Assembly (NCBI RefSeq): GCF_964340395.1
Contig: NC_135562.1
Coordinates: 20,280,626-20,344,625 of the forward strand
Origin: Glandiceps talaboti
Lineage: Eukaryota; Hemichordata; Enteropneusta; Spengelidae
DNA: 64,000 nucleotides
Reading direction: 5' to 3'
The translations under genes and the position numbers were made by a program. Below are positions 10,529-20,592 of this stretch, piece after piece. Position 1 is the first letter of the stretch. Each line of letters begins with the position of its first letter. Under the pieces are notes generated by a model. It was not told where the DNA came from and did no database searches. It worked only from the letters and a program-made list of their open reading frames with translations.

Positions 10529-13189
10529 TCTTTGAATGAATCTTTATTTCACCAAAGTTAAACAATAACGAAAGAAAAGACAAAAGTTCGAATACAAAAA
10601 AAATGCTTATAAAATATATTAACTCTGGTGGGGACCATGGAAATAGGTAAGCATACCTAGTCGTGTCCATGATCCAACCTACTACTTAAATTATAATACT
10701 TGATGCGAGAAATAGTGAAATACAATGTAACTACTAAAAACTACTATTTACAAGAAATGTGAAAATGAATACAATGTGACTAGAGGGCTAATTGGAAAAT
10801 GCGGATAAGTCTAAGTACAAAGGAACATTTGGCAAGTTACAAAAAAAAAAACATTACTCTGTGAAAAGATGTATTTTTAACTGTTTTTTGAATTGGTGTC
10901 TATTAGAAATAAGTTTTATTGTTGTTGGGAGTGAATTCCAGTGCTGAGTACAAGCATATTTGAAGTTGTGTTTGCTGAGCGTGAGCTTTACCTTAGGGAC
11001 TGGCAGGTTTCCACTGAGACATGAACGTGTTAAGTAATTGTGAGGCACGGGTTGGGGTATGTAATGGTGAAGATTACGGGCGTAATGACTGTTATTGAGG
11101 TCAAATAAGAACAAACAGGAATATTGTTTACAAAGCTTATGGATATTAAGAATACCAAGTCGGGAAAACAGGGGAGTGGAGGGGGCATCGAAACCAGAGA
11201 AAGATATAAGTCTGACAAGCTTCTTTTGAAGAAGAAGGAGAGGTTTCAAAGTGGTCGAATATGTATTTCCCCAGATTTCTATACAATAGCTGAATTGGGG
11301 CAGGATGAGGCTGTTGTAAATTAAAAGAAGAACTGATTTTGGAACATAATGACGGATACGTGAAATAATGCCTACTATAGGACTAACCTTGCTACGTACT
11401 TTCTCAACATGAGATTTCTAAGTTAATGATGGGTCAATTGAGACACCCAAGTATGTGGCTGAGGATACACTTTCTATAGTTGTGTTGCCAATAGCCAGGG
11501 AACCATTAGCATTTACCTGTCTCTGTTGGGTTTCGATGATCATGTAATTGGTTTTATCTAAGCTAATAGTGAGTGTATTTGCGCGACACCACGCATACAC
11601 CTTGTTAAAATGACCATTGATATCATTTAAATCAATGGAGGGGGTATCCATAAATCTGAAGAGGTTGGTGTCGTCAGCAAAAAGACGAAAAGTAAAGGCA
11701 TCAGTTGAGGAGGTAATGTCATTAATGTATAAGAGAAAGAGAATAGGTCCAAGTATGGATCCTTGAGGTACGCCACATTCACCTGCATTGGGGATGACGA
11801 TATTCCATTTATATTAACCACTTGCTGTCGGTTTTCAAGATAGCTACGGAACCAGTGGAGAGTATGTCCTCTGATACCATAGTGGGATAGTTTTTGAAGG
11901 AGAATGTCATGATCAATCGTGTCAAAAGCTTGTTTTAGGTCAATAAATATACCGAAGGTAGTGTATCCATCATCCATTTTATCGGAGAGATCAGATACTA
12001 GGTCAGCAAGTGCAAGTTTGGTGCTATACTGCTTTCGAAAGCCATACTGAGTACTGATAAGAATGTTGAATTTGTCCAGAAAAGATAACAGCTGGTCCTT
12101 GACGACTGACTCGATAACTTTGCTAAGTGTAGGTAAAATGGAGATCGGCCTATAGTTGCCTACATCTAGTGCACATCCTTTTTTATAGATAGGAGTGATC
12201 TTTGCAAACTTAAGAGCATCTGGAAAGATGCCAGTAGCTAAAGAGCAGTTTACAATATATGCTAGAGGACCAGAAATAACAGGACTTGCATCGATGACTA
12301 CCTTCGGGTGAATGTGATCGTGTCCCATGGCTTTACATGGGTCCATGCGTTTAATTATCTTGACTATATCATTATCAATGACAGGGTGGAAGAAGAATGA
12401 ATGGGGATGACTATCGCCAAGGAAATGGTGGAAACTTACAGGCGATGTTATGGATGAAGCTAGGTTTGGGCCAATATTTGTGAAGAAACTATTGAACTTT
12501 TCGGCAATCCTTTCTTTATCCGTTAAAAGCCTGTCCGGGTTGTCGTCTTTTATTTGTTTTGGTGAGGTCATTTTTCTACCTTTCTTTGTCAGGACTTCAC
12601 CGATTATACTCCAGAGTTTGTTCGGGTTGCCCGATGCACTGTGAAATTTTTGGTGATAATGACGGCGTTTGGCGGACTTGAGCACCTTTGTCAAGATATT
12701 GCGATATCGCTTATAATAGGTACGAATGTTGAGATTATTTGGCGACCTTTTAGTTTTGGCGAATAAATTGTGTTTCTTACGAACAGAGATGAGCAATCCC
12801 TTTGTCATCCATGGCTTACGGATAGCTTTAGGCTTTGTTTTGGACTGTTTGTTGGGCGCATGCTTGGAATAAACAGCACTGAACATGTCACAGAAGATCT
12901 GGTAAGCATCATTGGGGTTTGTACAGTTATAAACGGGCTGCCAGGAAACATTGCCTAATTCCGAAAGAAAGTCGTCACGGTTATAAGAAGAGAAGTCGGT
13001 TTTGAGCACAGAGTTGGTTTGAGAAAAGGAATTACCAAGATTATTTAGAAAAGTAAAAATTGGGAAATGGTCGCTGATATCTGCAAGTAGAGTGCCACAA
13101 TCAATAAAATGGTCTGTAATATTGGTAATTATCAGGTCAATGGTGGTATTTGTGCTTTCAGTTGTTCTAGTAGGAGTATTAATGGTTTG

Positions 13190-13192
<3 letters not shown>
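10526..13192 (-). mobile_element. 5'-truncated non-LTR retrotransposon (LINE 1 of window)
   Basis: The order on the minus strand is the endonuclease C-terminus (SDHFPIF near 13060-13085), a linker, the reverse transcriptase, a C-terminal domain and a 3' UTR. The 3' UTR carries AATAAA and GATTCATTCAAAGATTCA at the end. The endonuclease N-terminus is missing, so the copy is 5'-truncated at 13192. Both ends abut TA microsatellites. By motif style (NYRPISILPTLSKVIE, FIDLKQAFDTIDHDI) it belongs to the jockey/CR1/L2-like part of non-LTR elements; the exact clade needs a tree. One frameshift and one stop break the frame, so it is dead. Confidence 0.85.
10854..13009 (-). pseudogene. Reverse transcriptase of LINE 1 (frameshift and stop)
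   Basis: The main frame, 11627-13009, contains the RT fingers (NYRPISILPTLSKVIE), YGFRKQYSTKLALADL, and motif A FIDLKQAFDTIDHDI with the first catalytic Asp. Near 11770-11790 a one-base indel shifts the frame at the ECGVPQGS motif. The shifted frame then gives FADD (11670-11681), the intact motif C. TAG at 11418-11420, probably a mutated Trp codon in DPSLT(W)KSHVEK, ends that piece. The 10854-11249 frame is the C-terminal domain (RLISFSGFDAPSTPLFSRLG). The protein would make cDNA from the element RNA; here it is a relic with both catalytic motifs still visible. Confidence 0.85.

Positions 13193-13242
<50 letters not shown>
13193..13242. repeat. (AT)n microsatellite at LINE 5' end
   Basis: A pure AT tract between the truncated LINE 5' end and the half foldback copy. 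Confidence 0.95.
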
Positions 13243-13244
<2 letters not shown>

Positions 13245-13290
13245 TGATCGCACTATGCGTGAAACTCCGAGTTACAACCAAGAAAGAGTT
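13243..13290 (+). mobile_element. Half copy of the foldback element
   Basis: GTGATCGCACTATGCGTGAA through AACCAAGAAAGAGTT matches the right arm of the foldback at 884-947 with few differences, then stops at another short AT run. Only one arm is present. Confidence 0.75.
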
Positions 13291-13296
13291 ATATAT

Positions 13297-13325
13297 ATTG
13301 ACCTTAATAACCCCAAAGTATGATG
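13297..13325 (+). repeat. 29-bp direct repeat, right copy
   Basis: Identical to 10264-10292. Confidence 0.85.
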
Positions 13326-13364
13326 TTATGAGTTATATATATTATATATATCATAATGCCTGCC

Positions 13365-13540
13365 TACATACATACATACATACATACATACATACATACA
13401 CACACATACATACACATACATACATACATACATACATACATACATACATACATACATACATGCATACACACACACACACATACATACATACATACATACA
13501 TACATACATACATACATACATACATACATACATACATACA
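13365..13540. repeat. (CATA)n / (ACAC) microsatellite
   Basis: About 40 CATA units with ACACAC interruptions, 175 bp 3' of the gene A stop codon. Confidence 0.95.
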
Positions 13541-13714
13541 AAGTCAATGCACATTTTTTATAGTGAGTCTGAGGAATGATAAAGTACCATTTTACTGAAA
13601 TTTACTAGATAAATACAACTCTAGGTGTAAAAACTTTCCAAATTTCTTTAAAACCTGAGATGAAATGAGAATAATACTATGGGAAGTGCAGCTATTGTAC
13701 TTGTACATACCTAA

Positions 13715-13859
13715 TTACTCGTTAATTCCTTCGTCGCCATCAATGATCCCCGAAACAGTGGTCGGTTCGACGGCGTCCACGCTGTTAGGAGAACCTGGCT
13801 GCTTGGGCTCATTGCTATCTAAAATACGAGTAGATTCAGTGTTGTTGTTCTCGGCATTA
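13715..13859 (-). CDS. Gene A, last exon: acidic C-terminal tail
   Basis: The acceptor is TTATATTTTAG (AG at 860-861), the entry is phase 2, and the stop TAA is at 13715-13717. It encodes [20 protein letters not shown] followed by a Pro/Ser/Val stretch and [11 protein letters not shown]. There are no cysteines, and Asn and acidic residues are abundant with NNT and NNN contexts for possible N-glycosylation. It looks like a flexible extracellular tail. Confidence 0.75.
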
Positions 13860-16038
13860 CTAAAATATAACAATGGGTAAGTGATATATACTTTAGATGA
13901 ATCGGTGAACAGGTGAAATATTTGTAGTAAGTCTTGGTAATACTTAAAATCCTAAGAACATACAGCAAAAAAAACATTTCTATTCGATGGGTACCAACCC
14001 TTGAGACCAATGGGTGTAAATGAAGATACTTGTAAATCGAGTATGATGTTTACGGTGATTGAATAATTCACTAAACGTTGAACAAAATGGTGGAATCGTC
14101 ATTAGTGGTGTACTTAAAATCACTATATTTTGAAATAGTTGAGAAATGTCTAAATGACGTTACTTACTCAGCGGTATTGGCTACAAGGTTACATGAGCAG
14201 CTGAATGTACCGCCATTGCTCTTACACGTTCTACATCCAGCTTCTTTCCTTGAACATGGGTTGGTATCGGTAGCTGTCAAAAAATTAAAATCGGAACACG
14301 TCAAGAATAACGAGAAAACACCAGGCAAAGAAAGTAAACAGTCGCTGTGAAGCTTTTTGAAGTACAATGCTAAGTATGTATTTCTGCCTATCTGTTTTAC
14401 AAGAGGCAGCAATATAATACCTGCCTGTTTATCTGTCTCTAGCTGTTTGTCTCTCTGCCAGCATTACACTCACAACCAGTCTTAAATACCGATTCAATAT
14501 ATTCTATCAAACAGTATAGATTTCGATATAATTTACCTATGCATGAACGTCCATTACTGTACAGGCTATAACCACTCTTACACGAACAGCGGTAACTACC
14601 AGCAGTGTTGGTACATATTTGGGCACATCCGCCGTTATTTCTCCCACACTCGTTGATGTCTGTGTATAAACCATGAAAAAATGTAAACTGTCAATTGTAT
14701 ATCTTCCATTGGGAAAGAAAAATAAGTTTGCTAACTAATGAAAATTAGGGTTTTCAATCGTCAACTTCCGTTCCTTACTCGATGTTTTTAATAGGCAAGT
14801 AATCGACAAAAAACAATAACCTCAAACCAACTCTAAGGTCCGTTAATTTGGCAGCTTTTGATAAAAAAACAAAAACAAAAAGCGTATTCATGTATACTTA
14901 CCAGAGCATGAACGACCGTTACTGTCCAGATTGTATCCACTCCTACAAGAACATCGATAACTACCAGCAGTGTTGGTACAAATCTGGGAACATCCACCAT
15001 TACTGCTTGCACACTCATTGATATCTATCCAAAGTAACACGGAAATGCATGTCGATTTTGATGTAATATGAACCCACACCTCTGAGACTAAATTTCAGGA
15101 TAATCTGTCCAGTAGTTTTGAAGTTTAAATTCCTTTTCCCCCCAAAACGCACATATCTGATGTTATCATTAAATGTTCTGAATTGTTATTCATTTCAAAG
15201 TTTTTTGAAGAAAACTGTGGTCAAGTGTTTTTTATATTTTTTCTTATTACTAGTAGCCTCCCAAGAGTCCCTTATATATTCTGTATTAATCCATACAAGA
15301 AAAATACTTACTAGGTTAAAACAATGAGCTTAAATCTTTAGATTCGATATAACTTGAAAACAAGCTTTCATAATTCACTCTTGATGCCCTATTTCAGTAT
15401 CCGTTCGTTTGGAGGATTGATAAATTATATGGGTAAAATACAGGTTACCAGGATGATGTACACAGTCATGCAATACAATAACTTCACTGTATAGGCTTAT
15501 GCAGTATTGCAGGTGGTTTTGCCTATATTTCTACACTAGGAAGAGGTGTTGTCATCAAATTGGAACAATAACTGAGAGACATGATTTACCTGTGCATGAC
15601 AGTCTATTACTGTGCAGATTATACCCACTCCTACATGAACAGCGGAAACTACCAGCAGTGTTGGTACAAGAATGCACACATCCACCGTTATTTGTTGAAC
15701 ACTCGTTGATGTCTATTGGAAACAACAGGAAAAACTGAAGAGATGTAAAAGTAACTTGAAAGCAACATGTATGTATGTATGTATGTATGTATGTACGTAT
15801 GTATGTACGTATGTACGTATGTATGTAGAAATGCACATGGAACTTATAAAACAGTCCGTATAAATAGATCTAAAATCCGACGTTTCGAATATTCTTTTTC
15901 AAAGGAAAAATCGGTGAGATACAGAAATGTTAGGTTAAAACCTGAACATATCTGAATGTAATGGCACAAAACAACCGCGCATTATAAACGGTTATACGTG
16001 GGAAAAGTTCTAATATTCGCACGCACCCAATAGAACCC

Positions 16039-16069
<31 letters not shown>

Positions 16070-16109
16070 TGTATGTATGTATGTATGTATGTATGTCCGG
16101 CAGCCAGTA

Positions 16110-16140
<31 letters not shown>

Positions 16141-17389
16141 TTGTCAATACCTTCGCAAAGTCGATGACTGTACAGTCTGTATCCACTTCTGCAGGTACAA
16201 TAGAAACTTCCACGGGTATTGACACAATCATGTTGGCATCCCCCTTTGGAACTTGCACATTCATCGACATCTGGTGATATACAAAATGTATTTTATGAAA
16301 ATTCCATGTAAATGACACTACATGAAACAATGCATCGCTATAGTGCATGCGAAATGCAGTACAGTACAGTACACTTCAGTACAGTACAGTATACAGTACA
16401 ATACTGTACATTGCAGTGTAGTGCAGTACAATACAGTGTACAGTACAGTACAGTACAGTACGCTATACAGTATATATAGTACAGTACAGTACAATACAGT
16501 TAGTAGTAGTACAGGAACATTATTACACAGTACATTGTAAATAACTAAAAGTAGTGTAGTGTAGTACATCCTTATCTTGCTTTTTATGGAAAAATATAGG
16601 TAAATGGTTTGAAAAAAAAACATGATATAATATCACAGTCAATCACTCAGTGAGTTACACTGGTTGCCTGTACTTCAAGCATGTCAAAGTAATTTTACTA
16701 GGCTTTAGGCCTCACAATATAAATGATAAAAGTTGTTATCATCCAGGATATGTTTTCACACACCAACAACAGTTATTACAATTTACGTAATAATTGTAAT
16801 CAAAATTGAATAATACTGTACTAGTACTGTACTGTACTGTACTGTACTGTACTGTACTGTACTGTGTTGTACTGTACTATAATGCGTTGTACTGTACTAT
16901 ACTGTACTGTACTGTACTGCATTTCACATTCAATTAACAAAACCTGATAAACTGTGGTTGGTGACGTTGAACGTTTTAAAGGCGAACTTAAAACAATATT
17001 GTGAATTTTATAGATTTTTATAACCTTGTGCACTATGTACTAGTGGTCATGTTTAGCAATTTTGTAATCATTTTATCAAGTGTGTTGTTTTTACCTTGTT
17101 TGTTCGTTTGTTTGTTTGTTTGTTTGTTTGTTTGTTTGTTTATCTTTTTCATACTGTATGTGTATCGCTTTTGAATATTACAAAAGATAGAAATTAAAGT
17201 TCACAACATACCAGTTCCACAGCATCCTCCTTTCCACCCTGTATGACAACTGCACATGTATTGAAACCAAAATGGTTTTGCAGAACCGTTTCCATTACAT
17301 TTTGAGTTGCTACATTCCGACTCAGATTTACAGATGAAAGTGGTCAACAACAACGTCAGTAACCCAAACGATATGGTCTTAAGCTTCAT
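13715..17389 (-). CDS. Gene A: secreted multi-EGF protein, 305 aa, seven coding exons
   Basis: Joining 17389-17212, 16270-16151, 15712-15590, 15024-14902, 14659-14537, 14273-14168 and 13859-13715 gives 918 nt, 306 codons with stop. All junctions have GT-AG sites and matching phases. Domain order is a signal peptide ([20 protein letters not shown]), an unusual cysteine-rich EGF-like module ([20 protein letters not shown]), four cbEGF domains, a degenerate EGF-like segment and an acidic 48-residue tail ending GDEGINE. All four cbEGF domains keep D-(I/V)-(N/D)-E-C and the C-x-N-x4-(F/Y)-x-C-x-C hydroxylation signature. No transmembrane segment is seen, so a secreted calcium-binding matrix or ligand-type protein is expected. 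I do not recognise an orthologue. The start ATG (17387-17389, ACCATGA) matches gene B. No canonical AATAAA follows the stop; TATAAA occurs near 13557-13562 on the minus strand. Confidence 0.8.
14168..14273 (-). CDS. Gene A, degenerate EGF-like exon (106 bp, phase 1 to 2)
   Basis: The acceptor is TTTGACAG and the donor GCTGA|GTAAGT. It encodes [16 protein letters not shown], then [11 protein letters not shown] and NLVANTA. It has five cysteines, lacks the calcium-binding D-x-N-E start, and is shorter than the cbEGF exons. The 1-to-2 phase change fits only a fixed position before the last exon, so it is not a simple duplicate of the other EGF exons. Confidence 0.75.
14537..14659 (-). CDS. Gene A, cbEGF exon 4 (123 bp, phase 1-1)
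   Basis: Acceptor TATACACAG, donor CATAG|GTAAAT. It encodes [30 protein letters not shown] and SLYSNGRSC. All six cysteines and the hydroxylation signature are present. Confidence 0.85.
   Translation of the reverse strand, partial: TSTSVGEITADVPKYVPTLLVVTAVRVRVVIACTVMDVHA
14902..15024 (-). CDS. Gene A, cbEGF exon 3 (123 bp, phase 1-1)
   Basis: Acceptor TTTGGATAG, donor CTCTG|GTAAGT. It encodes [30 protein letters not shown] and NLDSNGRSC. It is the closest match to cbEGF exon 4, which suggests recent exon duplication. Confidence 0.85.
15590..15712 (-). CDS. Gene A, cbEGF exon 2 (123 bp, phase 1-1)
   Basis: Acceptor TTCCAATAG, donor CACAG|GTAAAT. It encodes [30 protein letters not shown] and NLHSNRLSC. 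Confidence 0.85.
15767..15827. repeat. (ATGT)n microsatellite with ACGT variants
   Basis: In the gene A intron between cbEGF exons 1 and 2, about 55 bp before the cbEGF exon 2 acceptor. Confidence 0.95.
16041..16140. repeat. (ATGT)n plus (CTGT)n microsatellite
   Basis: It begins about 10 bp inside the intron after the cbEGF exon 1 donor of gene A. Gene B carries an ATGT tract at the equivalent place (1-84). Confidence 0.95.
16151..16270 (-). CDS. Gene A, cbEGF exon 1 (120 bp, phase 1-1)
   Basis: Acceptor ATATCACCAG, donor GAAG|GTATTG. It encodes [30 protein letters not shown] and RLYSHRLC. It has the same 120-bp length as the gene B EGF exon and shares GGCQH with it, so these two are orthologous positions in the paralogues. 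Confidence 0.85.
16357..16500. repeat. (AGTAC)n array, left arm of an inverted pair
   Basis: Imperfect CAGTA pentamers over about 140 bp in the gene A intron. The complementary array lies at 16814-16919, so a transcript could fold into a long hairpin with a roughly 310-base loop. Confidence 0.85.
16814..16919. repeat. (GTACT)n array, right arm of an inverted pair
   Basis: CTGTA pentamers complementary to 16357-16500, in the same intron. Confidence 0.85.
17105..17141. repeat. (TTTG)n microsatellite
   Basis: Nine TTTG units in the gene A intron, about 70 bp after the signal-exon donor. Confidence 0.95.
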
Positions 17390-17408
17390 GGTGTTCAAGT
17401 TGCAAGTC
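17212..17408 (-). CDS. Gene A, signal peptide and cysteine-rich exon
   Basis: The acceptor TTTGGCAG (AG at 17409-17410) aligns with TTTGACAG of gene B. The ATG is at 17387-17389; an upstream TTG in the same frame is not a start. The exon ends ACTG|GTATGT in phase 1. After the signal peptide it reads [25 protein letters not shown] and [13 protein letters not shown]. The cysteine normally found after G-x-G is replaced by Ser, and CC replaces a single cysteine, exactly as in gene B. Confidence 0.8.
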
Positions 17409-17633
17409 CTGCCAAATTAATTAATCAAGAAGAACTTAAATTCACTTTCAATTTGTCAAAAAGAGGTCTTGGTTTTTTATTGTTGGTTTCAAAATTATTG
17501 CACAATTGCATTTATTTGATAAACACTTTTTTGTATGTGATAATCATTGACACGTTCTGACAGCAACAATAATTCCGTCAAATTTTATTCCATTTAGAAA
17601 ACATGAAGGTAACTCCAGGGTACAAATATACGA

Positions 17634-17905
17634 TAAGGCCTAAAAAAATAATTGCTTGGTTCCGGTTACCCGACCCCACCTAGCTTTTTATTGCCGACCC
17701 TAAATTTTTTTTATGTATTCGAGAAAAAAATAATAAAATCGCAAAAATGTTGAAGTCTCACAAGGTATAGTGGATGCGGAAACTGGCATCAACTTAAAAA
17801 GACAAAATAAAACTATTCTTCCAATCTGTAATGGATGTACATCTGATAGGAAGGATTTGGAAAAAAATGGAAAACGTGAACTACATAAACACAGGACACT
17901 ACACA
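17634..17905 (+). mobile_element. Dispersed repeat, copy 1 of an inverted pair
   Basis: Begins TAAGGCCTAAAAAAATAATT, GGTTCCGGTTACCCGACCCC, and is roughly three-quarters identical to the reverse complement of 21505-21780. A further end fragment lies at 7923-7955. It sits inside the predicted first intron of gene A. No transposase is seen; it could be a non-autonomous DNA element or a SINE-like repeat. Confidence 0.65.
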
Positions 17906-18108
17906 GCATTGCACTTAACAATTATCTTATTTAATTCAGTTGTAATGAAACAAAATATACTATAATAATAAGTCTTGAAAGAGTACATGTATTACAGGTA
18001 GGGTTTACAAACTTATAACTAAAAGGGTTCCAATTGTTCTAAATATCAAAATGTTCAGTTATCAAACTTGACTGGCGACTTGACTGTCGAATATCGCGAC
18101 TTTTCGTC

Positions 18109-18481
18109 TTGCCGCCAACCGGTGGTGCACACAAACTGTTACCGAGTACAGAGCCGAGGACGGCGAGTTCGTTGAGTTTTGAAGGCGGCTACGTGGGACA
18201 AACTTCTACTCACGGTTCCTCCGTTGTACCGAACGGACGTCATCGAAGTATTTATCTCCAAACTTTGACGTCAATGTCCGCACCATTTATACCATACGTC
18301 AGGGACAGGGTCCGCTTACTCCCAGCAATGCCCAACTTTACAGGAGAACGACATTTCTCCGGACAGCTACAGTGAAGACGGACCTCCCTTGACGAAACCA
18401 CCCCAACTCCCACCAATTGTAGAACAGCCGACGTGGCACTGTATTCCTCGCTATTTAAAGACTGTGTTAATTAAGAGTTAG
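18109..18481 (+). pseudogene. Decayed coding exon, frameshifted (protein not identified)
   Basis: This stretch is richer in G+C and CpG than its surroundings and reads as protein-like sequence in three successive frames. They are TVTEYRAEDGEFVEF (about 18137-18181), then EGGYVGQTSTHGSSVVPNGR, then an open run of 70 codons at 18269-18481. The last contains CPTLQENDISPDSYSEDGPP and PIVEQPTWHCIPRYLK before TAG. Frame changes with continued protein character suggest an old coding exon or processed copy broken by indels. Pro/Ser/Thr-rich composition suggests a tail or linker. I cannot name the parent gene. An 88-codon ATG frame (18109-18375) overlaps but covers only the middle part. Confidence 0.4.
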
Positions 18482-20480
18482 TGAATACACCTGGTCATTA
18501 AAATAATGCATATGAAATAAGACAGGTGGTTTCATAACCAACTAATGACTACTCTCTATCATCACAATACATTAAGCTAAATAAGCATTTCCTGTCTGTT
18601 TTCGAGTTGTTTACACTCACTGTGACTCAGTGAGAGTTGCTAGCTATCCAACATGTTTTTGACTAAATTTTCCGACCATTTCGAAGTTTACAACTGGTTG
18701 ACTCGAAGACCCCAACAAGATATATAGTATTTTAGGTAAATGCATACATAGTCTTGTCGTGTATTTTGTTGTTCTATGGCATGAAAAGAAGAATTGATTG
18801 CGTAAGCTGTCCATTGTTTGCGATTGTTGCAGTACGCTTTGAGTACAGTGTTTCATTTGTCATGGTTGTAACCCGATTTCTCTCAGTCAGAAATGATTCT
18901 TGAAATTTTGAGTCCACTTATTGATGCTTTTTATGACGTTTTAATATGTTAGGCTGTTTTTCATTGATCAGGATGAGGCATGTTATTACTACATGTACAT
19001 CGAAATAGAACGTAAACATCCAATGCCCGTATTCATAGTAACTGAAATAATTCATGGTTGGCGTACATTTTTGAAAGAATAGCAATCAGCAACATCAAAC
19101 AATACAGGAAATCAAATAAACCTGAAGCATCATACATAATATGCAAATGATATGCAAATAAATAAGCCAGAATTTATAATATTGTGATTAAAATGCAAAA
19201 TTAACAGTCTACAAGTTTATCGTCTACAGGATGCCCATAAGTACATTTATACAGATATAAAGCAATCGTACAGTTCACATATTTTAATTTGCCATCAATA
19301 TACAGAAAAACCATGATTTTACATCATTTATGAAATTGCTGCAAAAATTACCCTTAATATTGAAATAAAAATTGCCAACATATATTTTTTAATTGCTCAG
19401 ATGATGGGGAACACAATGATATATGTTGGCAAAAATTAACATGAATTTCACACGAAACCCAAAAATCTACCTTATGCCCCCGCACTAGTAGAAACTCGCA
19501 CAGAAAAAACAAAACAAAACAAAAACAAAACAAAAAAACTACCTACCCAACCTTCTAAAATTGAGCGTAATCAGTAACTCTTCTGTCTTGATACTAGAGT
19601 ATTTCTTTGCTAACATATACATATATTCATCAAACTATTGATAATGAACCCCTTTCATCCGTCATGTATGTCTATTCACCTCCAGCTATATATGAAGATG
19701 ATTTCAATTATACTTTGATCTCATGCTTCCTTATTATTGATCTATGTTGTTTCCATACAGTCAGTCAACAGAACATTCTAGATTTATATTCATATTGTTA
19801 TCCGCTTCTGATTTCATTTTTTTTATTACACGTCGTCAAAATTATATGAGCTTATATATTCATATTGTTTAAATCAAAATATTGCTTATTATTTTACCAT
19901 TCACAAGTCAATTAGTTGAATTTGAATATTTGAATATACCCGGGTCGTTCTACATTATGGCTGCCCACGTGTATATCACTAGTTCTGCTCGAAAATGAGT
20001 TCCAAATAGTCGTTTTTTTCCCAAATAATCATGCAAATTATGCTGGAAGGAGTATATTATTAATACGCCCAAATATTTTTTCTTCATTCAGCAGGAAAAA
20101 AATCGTCTAGCGACTCGTAGCAACAAGGCCCCTTAGGTCACTCGTGTTTTCCTTAGCTGAGGGGAAAAAAATGTTGAGGAATAATATCTAAATGTCTCGC
20201 TTTTCCAAAATTAAAAATAATATTTTAATGAGTTTGGAAAAAAAACGGGTCTATTTTAAAAGACTATACGAAAGGCCCTCCCTGGCAATACTATTTTGTT
20301 CATAGTATCTTGCCCTTCAGTTGTCGTTAAATTTCTCCCTTAGTGACAGTGTGACATCCACCTCTGGACTAAATATTAGCTGCACGAAAACTATATATAC
20401 AAACATGATTCAACGATATTACCCTTACGAAATCTACCTTGTCACAATTAGAAAGAATAGGAAGATGCCTACGAAACTTA
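18482..20480. other. AT-rich sequence inside predicted gene A intron 1
   Basis: No supported coding frame. There is an A-rich AAAAC repeat near 19505-19535. The rest shows no recognised element. Confidence 0.4.
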
Positions 20481-20481
20481 C

Positions 20482-20592
20482 CGGATATTCCAATGGAAAC
20501 TCGTTTCGAGGTAATCTTGTCTTGTGTTGTTGAGTTACGATGCAAACTCGGAGAGCTCTAAGTCTACTTGATTGATCACAGACTTTTTATTT
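20482..20592 (-). other. Predicted 5' non-coding exon of gene A
   Basis: Paralogous to 1456-1553: AGTCTGTG, GAGCTCTC, GAGTTTGC and TCAACAA are shared in order, and both end at a donor (here ATCCG|GTAAGTTT). It would splice over about 3.1 kb to the TTTGGCAG acceptor at 17409. The 5' boundary is not defined. Confidence 0.5.

Noticed and set aside
17387-17398. Alternative start three codons upstream of the gene A ATG
   Set aside because: The upstream codon is TTG; the ATG in ACCATGA aligns with gene B.
17700-17921. Frame PLQIGR.VL.CLFKLM shared with 21428-21703
   Set aside because: The DNA repeats themselves are similar across all frames, so the shared peptide is expected without coding.
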